A stretch of DNA of 64,000 nucleotides, from positions 1,488,001-1,552,000 of the forward strand of contig NZ_CP087714.1 in assembly GCF_039641995.1 (NCBI RefSeq), in the 5' to 3' direction. The DNA comes from Geoglobus acetivorans. Its GTDB lineage: Archaea > Halobacteriota > Archaeoglobi > Archaeoglobales > Archaeoglobaceae. The translations under genes were made by a program, and so were the position numbers. Of the stretch, positions 59,047 to 64,000 are shown piece by piece. The notes under the pieces were generated by a model. That model did not search any database. It saw only the letters and a list, made by a program, of their open reading frames with translations, and was not told the origin of the DNA. Numbering within the stretch: position 1 is the first letter of the stretch; every line of letters starts with the position of its first letter.

Positions 59047-59970
59047 CTATATTTTTTCCGAGTTCATGACCTCAACGAGGTTCCAGCATATCATCAGCTT
59101 CGCAATTTCCGTGGAGCTTGCGTACTCCCCAACATCCCACTCAAGCTTCTCTCCGGTCTCGTCCCTCAGAACATCGAGGAGCGACTGAAAAATTTCCACG
59201 CTCAGAAAACCATCCACATCTATGAAGCTCGCCCTTTTTCCATAGTAGTAGTCCGAGAAGAAGGATATGGCGAAATCCCTCTCTCCGGCCTTGATCATCC
59301 TTGAGAGGTCCAGTTTCAGGCCAACATGCTTCATGTTCACCGAGAGGTTGGTGAACACAAGCCTCACGCGATACATCTCCTCCTGCGATGACAGGTAGGA
59401 TATCCTTTCCGAGCTCTTCAGCATACTGGGGTAAATCTTCACGATCGTGTCTGCATAGATTTTCTGGAAGTCCACGAACCTTTTGTAGTCCGGCTCCCTC
59501 TGGATAATCTCTCTGATAACATCCTCTCTCCTGTAGCCCCTTTCTTCGACGTCCCTTTTCAGCTTCCACGTCCTCTTGATCTCTCTGGCAGGATCCACGA
59601 ATATTCTGTAGTCGTAAAGCTCGTTCAGTCCTTCGTAGAGAGTGTGTAGTCCTTCAGCGATGACGATCTCCCCTGGCTCGAACCTCTCGCAGCACCTTCT
59701 CTCTCCTAGAGAGTGGTCGTAAACCGGCTTCTCGATCGCCTTGCCGCATTTAAGCATCAGCAGGTGTTCTCTGAACAGCTCAAGATCCGTCATCTCGGGG
59801 TTGAGGGGCGTTATTCCTCTCTCAAACCTCTCCTTCCTGGATAGGGTGTGGTAGTCGTCCATGCTGAACGCTGCAACTCTTCCGTGAAACATTCTCCTTA
59901 TGCCCTCTGCGAACGTGGTCTTGCCTGAGCCGCTGTCTCCGGCGATGCCTATGAGGAAAACCCTGTTCAT
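59047..59970 (-). CDS. phosphoribulokinase/uridine kinase family, likely archaeal PRK
   Basis: 307 residues. GDSGSGKTTF (P-loop), FSMDDYHTLSRKER (the DDYH phosphoacceptor-side Asp), a YDHSLG segment and VIAEGLHTLY (Walker B) belong to the phosphoribulokinase/uridine kinase family. The length and the C-terminal domain fit the archaeal PRK found in the RuBisCO-containing reductive hexulose-phosphate pathway of some Archaeoglobales and methanogens, rather than uridine kinase (about 220). It would phosphorylate ribulose-5-phosphate. RuBisCO is not in this window. Confidence 0.78.
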   Translation of the reverse strand: MNRVFLIGIAGDSGSGKTTFAEGIRRMFHGRVAAFSMDDYHTLSRKERFERGITPLNPEMTDLELFREHLLMLKCGKAIEKPVYDHSLGERRCCERFEPGEIVIAEGLHTLYEGLNELYDYRIFVDPAREIKRTWKLKRDVEERGYRREDVIREIIQREPDYKRFVDFQKIYADTIVKIYPSMLKSSERISYLSSQEEMYRVRLVFTNLSVNMKHVGLKLDLSRMIKAGERDFAISFFSDYYYGKRASFIDVDGFLSVEIFQSLLDVLRDETGEKLEWDVGEYASSTEIAKLMICWNLVEVMNSEKI

Positions 59971-60128
59971 CGAAGACTCTGTTGCGTGGAAAAAGAAAAG
60001 CCTTTCTCACCCCACAGCTCTCGAAACTCTCGCCGTGAGATAATCTGGCATTGCCTTTACTGCATCATGGAAATAATAATATGGTCCTCATGCGGGCAGC
60101 AGAATTTTTTCGCCGTTTATGAACAGAA

Positions 60129-60878
60129 TTAGCCCAACCCCCTTCCAAGCTCCCTCACCCTCTCCTCAATGTTCTCATCGGCATTTTCTCCATACCTCTC
60201 CACGAGCTCCATTATCGCACTCCCCACTATAACTCCATCAGCCCCGGCATGAATCAGACTTCTAACGTGATCTGCCTTTGAAACACCAAAGCCAACACCG
60301 ACAGGATTCATGCATGTTTTCTTGGCTCTCTTAAGGAGATCAAACGCCCTCTCCCCAACCCTGTCTCTTTTGCCTGTCGTGCCGTAATCTGAGGTGAGGT
60401 AAACGAATCCCGTGCTTGCCTCGTCAATGACCCTCAGCCTCTCGTCTGTTGTGTTCGGGGAGGCTATGAAAATTGTCCTGATGTTGAATTTTCTGCAAAG
60501 CCCCACGTACTCTCTGCTGCTGTCTGCTGGCAGGTCAACGGCAATTATCCCATCAACCCCAGCCTCTGCTGATAGCCTGATGAATTTCTCAACCCCCATC
60601 CTGAAGACGGGGTTGTAGTAGGTCATAAGCACGACCTTCTTTTCAGATTGCTCCCTGAACTCCCTCACGATTTCGAATACATCCCTTACTTTAAACCCGT
60701 TCTTCAGAGCCCTGAAGTTTGCTTTCTGTATCACGCTGCCGTCAGCAACTGGATCGCTGAAGGGAATCCCGAGCTCGATCACGTCAGAGTATCTTTCAAG
60801 AACGAGCATGAAGTCCAGGGTTTTTTTCAGGCTAGGATCGCCTGCGGTGATGAATGTGACCAGAGATCTGTCAAGCAC
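60129..60878 (-). CDS. trpA: tryptophan synthase alpha subunit
   Basis: 249 residues with the TIM-barrel motifs [31 protein letters not shown] (catalytic Glu), VDLPAD and [10 protein letters not shown]. Cleaves indole-3-glycerol phosphate to indole. ATG overlaps the trpB stop by 8 nt. Last gene of the trp operon; downstream of it, 59971-60128 holds no gene. Confidence 0.95.
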   Translation of the reverse strand: MLDRSLVTFITAGDPSLKKTLDFMLVLERYSDVIELGIPFSDPVADGSVIQKANFRALKNGFKVRDVFEIVREFREQSEKKVVLMTYYNPVFRMGVEKFIRLSAEAGVDGIIAVDLPADSSREYVGLCRKFNIRTIFIASPNTTDERLRVIDEASTGFVYLTSDYGTTGKRDRVGERAFDLLKRAKKTCMNPVGVGFGVSKADHVRSLIHAGADGVIVGSAIMELVERYGENADENIEERVRELGRGLG

Positions 60879-62037
60879 TTCCCAGCACCTCCATCACTAT
60901 GCCCATGTCCTTGTCACCCCTGCCGGAGAGGTTCGCCACAATAACATCATCCCTGTCGAGCTGCTCCGCGAGCTTCATCGCATATGCGAGAGCGTGGGAA
61001 GATTCGAGGGCTGGAATTATTCCCTCAGTCCTTGACAGCTCCATGAATGCTGAGAGGGCCTCTTCGTCTGATGCTGTTACATACTCCGCCCTTCCCGTCT
61101 CCATGAGCCACGCATGCTCTGGCCCTACTCCCGGATAATCAAGGCCGGCTGAAATGCTGTGGGTGTCGAGAATCTGACCATCCTCATCCTGAAGGAAGTA
61201 CGAGAGCATTCCATGCAGCACTCCCTTCTCTCCTGCATTGAGACTTGCAGCATGCTCCCTGCTCTCGATGCCCTTCCCTCCAGCCTCAACACCTATCAGC
61301 ATCACCTCTCTCTCATCGATAAACTCGTAAAAAGCCCCGATGGCGTTACTGCCTCCACCAACGCACGCAATTATCGCCCTCGGCAGACAACCCTCAGTTT
61401 CGAGGATCTGGGCTTTGATCTCCCTGCCAATGACCGACTGGAAGTCCCTGACGATTGTCGGGTATGGGTGGGGGCCAACCACTGAGCCAATCAGGTAGTG
61501 GGAGCTTTCGAAGGTCCTGCTCCAGTCCCTCAGCGCCTCATTTATCGCATCCTTGAGGGTTCTGCTTCCGCTCTCAACGGGAATCACGTTCGCCCCAAGC
61601 AGTTTCATCCTGAAAACGTTCTGTCTCTGCCTCTCAACATCCTCCGCCCCCATGTACACGTCCACCTTCAGCCCGAGCTTTGCCCCTGCCATCGCAGTGG
61701 CAACGCCATGCTGTCCTGCTCCCGTCTCGGCTATGAGCCTGCTCTTTCCCATGTGCTTTGCGAGAAGAGCCTGCCCGAGAGTGTTGTTTATCTTGTGCGC
61801 TCCGCTGTGGAGCAGATCCTCTCTTTTCAGGTATATCCTCGCCCCTCCAATCTTCTCGCTCAGATTTTCGGCGTAGTAAAGCGGGGTGGGCCTTCCGGCA
61901 TAGCTCCTCAGCAGCTCATCCAGCTCCTTCCTGAACTCATCACTCTCCTTCAGCTCCTCGTACTTCTCCTCCAGCTCCTCGAGCGGAGGTATGAGCATCT
62001 CGGGAACAAACCTTCCTCCAAACTCTCCAAATCTCAT
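60871..62037 (-). CDS. trpB: tryptophan synthase beta subunit
   Basis: 388 residues, TrpB1 type. GGRFVPEML start, [15 protein letters not shown] with the PLP lysine, GGGSNAIG phosphate loop and [14 protein letters not shown] are canonical. Joins indole and serine to tryptophan. Its ATG overlaps the trpF stop by one base. Confidence 0.95.
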   Translation of the reverse strand: MRFGEFGGRFVPEMLIPPLEELEEKYEELKESDEFRKELDELLRSYAGRPTPLYYAENLSEKIGGARIYLKREDLLHSGAHKINNTLGQALLAKHMGKSRLIAETGAGQHGVATAMAGAKLGLKVDVYMGAEDVERQRQNVFRMKLLGANVIPVESGSRTLKDAINEALRDWSRTFESSHYLIGSVVGPHPYPTIVRDFQSVIGREIKAQILETEGCLPRAIIACVGGGSNAIGAFYEFIDEREVMLIGVEAGGKGIESREHAASLNAGEKGVLHGMLSYFLQDEDGQILDTHSISAGLDYPGVGPEHAWLMETGRAEYVTASDEEALSAFMELSRTEGIIPALESSHALAYAMKLAEQLDRDDVIVANLSGRGDKDMGIVMEVLGSA

Positions 62038-62675
62038 CAGATCACCTTTTCTGACACTCCTGCCTTGGCGCTTCTCACAAACGCCCTGACAAGGGATTCG
62101 TCCTTCATACTGTTCCTCTCAACTCCACCTGAAACGTCAACGCCCAGAGGTTTCACGAACTCAGCAGCAGCTCTAACGTTCTCAGGATTGAGGCCACCGG
62201 CAAGGATCACCCTTTCCACTTTTGCCACCTCCCTGCTCACTCTGAGGTCGTGGGTCTCTCCGGTACCCTTCCCTGTGTCGAGGAGAGAAAAATCCGGCCT
62301 GTACTGGTCTATCCTCCTGATTATCTTCTCAGAATCCTTCCTGAAATCTGTGGAGCTTTTTGGAACCCTGAACGCCTTGATCAACCTGAATCCGTGTTCT
62401 CTGAGTTTCAGGAAATCCTCAACTGGAAAACTCTCCGAGTGTATCTGCAGGTTTTCTGCATTGAGGTCGGTTGCGGTTCTGTATGCATCTTCAAAACTTC
62501 CACAGGTGAGAACCGCAAATACCGGGATTGATGCCACCTCAATTATCTCTCTTGCCTTCTCTCGATCGGCAAATCTCTTCGAGCTGCTGTCCATAACGAC
62601 TCCCGTAAAATCCGCATACTTTTCGACAAACTCGAGCTCCTCAGCTGTCTTTATCCCGCATATCTTCACGATCAT
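62037..62675 (-). CDS. trpF: phosphoribosylanthranilate isomerase
   Basis: 212 residues from ATG 62675, with [14 protein letters not shown] (catalytic Cys), [13 protein letters not shown] and [13 protein letters not shown] (phosphate-binding). ATGA overlap with the trpG stop; an in-frame GTG at 62681 is an alternative start. Confidence 0.93.
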   Translation of the reverse strand: MIVKICGIKTAEELEFVEKYADFTGVVMDSSSKRFADREKAREIIEVASIPVFAVLTCGSFEDAYRTATDLNAENLQIHSESFPVEDFLKLREHGFRLIKAFRVPKSSTDFRKDSEKIIRRIDQYRPDFSLLDTGKGTGETHDLRVSREVAKVERVILAGGLNPENVRAAAEFVKPLGVDVSGGVERNSMKDESLVRAFVRSAKAGVSEKVI

Positions 62676-63232
62676 CTGCACGCCTCCACGAAGTTCTTTA
62701 TCATCCTGAACCCCTCCGTCCTCGGGGTGAGCACACTCTCGGGGTGGAACTGCACACCTTCCAGCATCCCGTCCCTGCTCCTGATGCCCATAACCACCCC
62801 CTCGGAAATGGCGGTAACCCTGAACCCGTCCGGCACCCTGGTTACCGCGAGGGAGTGATACCTCCCGGCTCTCAGCGGGCTTGGAACCCCGCGAAAGACA
62901 CCTTTGCCATCATGCTCAATCAGGCTCGCCTTCCCGTGAACGGGGCTAACCCTCTCAACCCTGCCTCCAAACACCTGAGCGATGAGCTGGTGTCCGAGAC
63001 ACACCCCGAGGACGGGAACGTCAGCCTTCAGGATTATTTCCGGGCTGTTGCCAACGTCCCTCCTGCTTTCAGGATGTCCGGGGCCAGGGGATATGATTAT
63101 GCCATCTGGACTGAGTCTTCTCACCTCTCCTGCTGAAACCGTGTTTTCCACAACCCTCACCCTGTCAAACAGAGAAACGTATTCTACGAGGTTCCACACG
63201 AAAGAATCGCGGTTGTCAACGATGAGAATCAT
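62672..63232 (-). CDS. trpG: anthranilate synthase glutamine amidotransferase
   Basis: 186 residues with the class I amidotransferase triad: GVCLGHQ (Cys), HPES near the end (His and Glu). Provides ammonia for TrpE. ATGA overlap with trpE. Length is normal. Confidence 0.94.
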   Translation of the reverse strand: MILIVDNRDSFVWNLVEYVSLFDRVRVVENTVSAGEVRRLSPDGIIISPGPGHPESRRDVGNSPEIILKADVPVLGVCLGHQLIAQVFGGRVERVSPVHGKASLIEHDGKGVFRGVPSPLRAGRYHSLAVTRVPDGFRVTAISEGVVMGIRSRDGMLEGVQFHPESVLTPRTEGFRMIKNFVEACR

Positions 63233-64000
63233 CTTTCCACCCTCAAAGCTCTTAAAACCGCGTCCATTTTTCTTTCAGTCTCGAAGAACTCCTTTTCAGG
63301 AACGGAATCTGCCACTATTCCTGCACCAGCCCTGACCCTGACCTTTTTTCCAAATTCCGCCATCCTGATCGCTATTGCAAAGTCTGCCTCCTTTGAGAAG
63401 TAGCCCACCGCCCCGCCGTAAACTCCTCTCTTGGATCGCTCGATCTCGTTTATGATCTCGATCGCCCTGAGCTTCGGCGCTCCCGTGAGCGTTCCGGCCG
63501 GAAAGCATGCAGAGATTGCATCGAACACGTCGCAGCCCTCCTTCAGTCTCCCCCTAACCTCGCTCTCGATGTGCATCACGTGGCTGTACTTCAGCACCTC
63601 CATGAACCTGACGACCTCCACACTTCCCGCCCTGCACACCTTCCTGACGTCGTTTCTTGCCAGATCCACAAGCATCACATGCTCGGCACTCTCCTTCTCG
63701 TCCTCCAGAAGCCTCATCACAATTTTTGCATCCTCTTTCTCGTCTCTACCTCTCCTTGCGGTTCCCGCTATCGGGTTGACTTTCAGGTAGCCATTTTCCA
63801 CGCTCGCGAGTGTTTCCGGAGAAGAGCCTGCAAGCGCAACGTCAAATTCCAGGCAGAACATGTAGGGGCTGGGGTTCACCTCCCTCATGTTCAGGTAGGC
63901 CTGAAAGGGAGACAGGTCAGTGTCCACAAGATACTCCCTCGAAATGACAACCTGAAAGACGTCTCCAGCAAAGACATGCTCCTTCGCCCTCAGAACGTCC
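63229..64000 (-). CDS. trpE: anthranilate synthase component I, cut by window edge
   Basis: The visible 257 C-terminal residues include GDVFQVVISREY, PSPYMFCLEFDVALAGSSPE, NPIAGTARRGRD, VDLARNDVRKV, CFPAGTLTGAPKLRA and a GAGIVADSVPEKEF end, the chorismate-binding core of TrpE. The frame is open to base 64000, so its N-terminus lies beyond the window. First visible gene of trpEGFBA; trpC and trpD are not present here. Confidence 0.93.
   Translation of the reverse strand, partial: DVLRAKEHVFAGDVFQVVISREYLVDTDLSPFQAYLNMREVNPSPYMFCLEFDVALAGSSPETLASVENGYLKVNPIAGTARRGRDEKEDAKIVMRLLEDEKESAEHVMLVDLARNDVRKVCRAGSVEVVRFMEVLKYSHVMHIESEVRGRLKEGCDVFDAISACFPAGTLTGAPKLRAIEIINEIERSKRGVYGGAVGYFSKEADFAIAIRMAEFGKKVRVRAGAGIVADSVPEKEFFETERKMDAVLRALRVER

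Noticed and set aside
59971-60128. Small gene between PRK and trpA (minus-strand MPDYLTARVSRAVG)
   Set aside because: Only about 14 codons with no promoter or ribosome site; likely chance or an old gene end.
61498-62709. Very long plus-strand frame across trpB and trpF
   Set aside because: Antisense to two conserved trp genes; arises from codon bias (few stops on the opposite strand).

Overview
The window is chromosomal DNA of a hyperthermophilic euryarchaeon, most likely of the order Archaeoglobales (Archaeoglobus/Geoglobus/Ferroglobus type). Evidence: TATA boxes about 25 bp upstream of many starts with leaderless or short-leader genes, archaeal informational genes (PriS, GINS, L44e, S27e, NIP7, GPN GTPase, type II GAPDH), a formylmethanofuran dehydrogenase operon in a genome section with no methanogenesis genes, two tungsten-type aldehyde:ferredoxin oxidoreductases, an acyl-CoA dehydrogenase and a sulfur-relay operon. 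The genus is an inference.

Layout. 1-6494 is one end of an integrated plasmid or virus: a leftward operon (PrimPol-helicase plus six small proteins), a bidirectional 56-bp control region between two DNA-binding proteins, an iteron-like repeat field, and an integrase-like N-terminal fragment that runs into tRNA-Arg(TCG), the presumed attachment site. 6.6-10.7 kb is the fwdDBAC operon. 10.8-16 kb holds an SLC41/MgtE-type transporter, a possible decayed gene, a Nudix enzyme, an aldo/keto reductase, a PhnP-like hydrolase, a DUF3795 protein and tRNA-Arg(GCG). 16.2-21.5 kb has acyl-CoA dehydrogenase plus acetoacetate-decarboxylase-like genes, a PEBP lipoprotein, a first AOR and a HepT/MntA pair. 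21.5-28 kb has CooT-GAPDH, a second AOR with a radical SAM partner and a palindrome over its promoter, a PAS histidine kinase and a response regulator.

28.0-33.7 kb is the most unusual region: six overlapping genes that all begin with a class III (prepilin-like) signal sequence, including a 799-residue PKD/VWA protein whose VWA domain is interrupted by two tandem beta-type repeats. A GspE ATPase and TadC-like membrane protein that could assemble such pilins lie at 53.1-56.6 kb. 33.8-37.9 kb has tRNA-Leu and tRNA-Ile with structured upstream sequences, an orphan HicB, argB, a racemase and a molybdopterin protein. 38-41.5 kb is a replication/translation cluster (priS, GINS, rpl44e, rps27e, ogg). 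41.5-49.8 kb has a hydantoinase-like/HDAC-like pair, a ten-motif polyferredoxin, a ubiquitin-like sulfur carrier, a GPN GTPase and the DsrE-TusA-FAD reductase-DUF1641 operon. 49.7-59 kb has Sua5, PAC2, the pilus motor genes and transporters. 59-64 kb has a phosphoribulokinase-type kinase and the trpEGFBA operon, cut by the window edge within trpE.

Starts were set by Shine-Dalgarno spacing or by TATA-to-start distance; many are alternatives within a few codons. Family names come from motif recognition, not from database searches.
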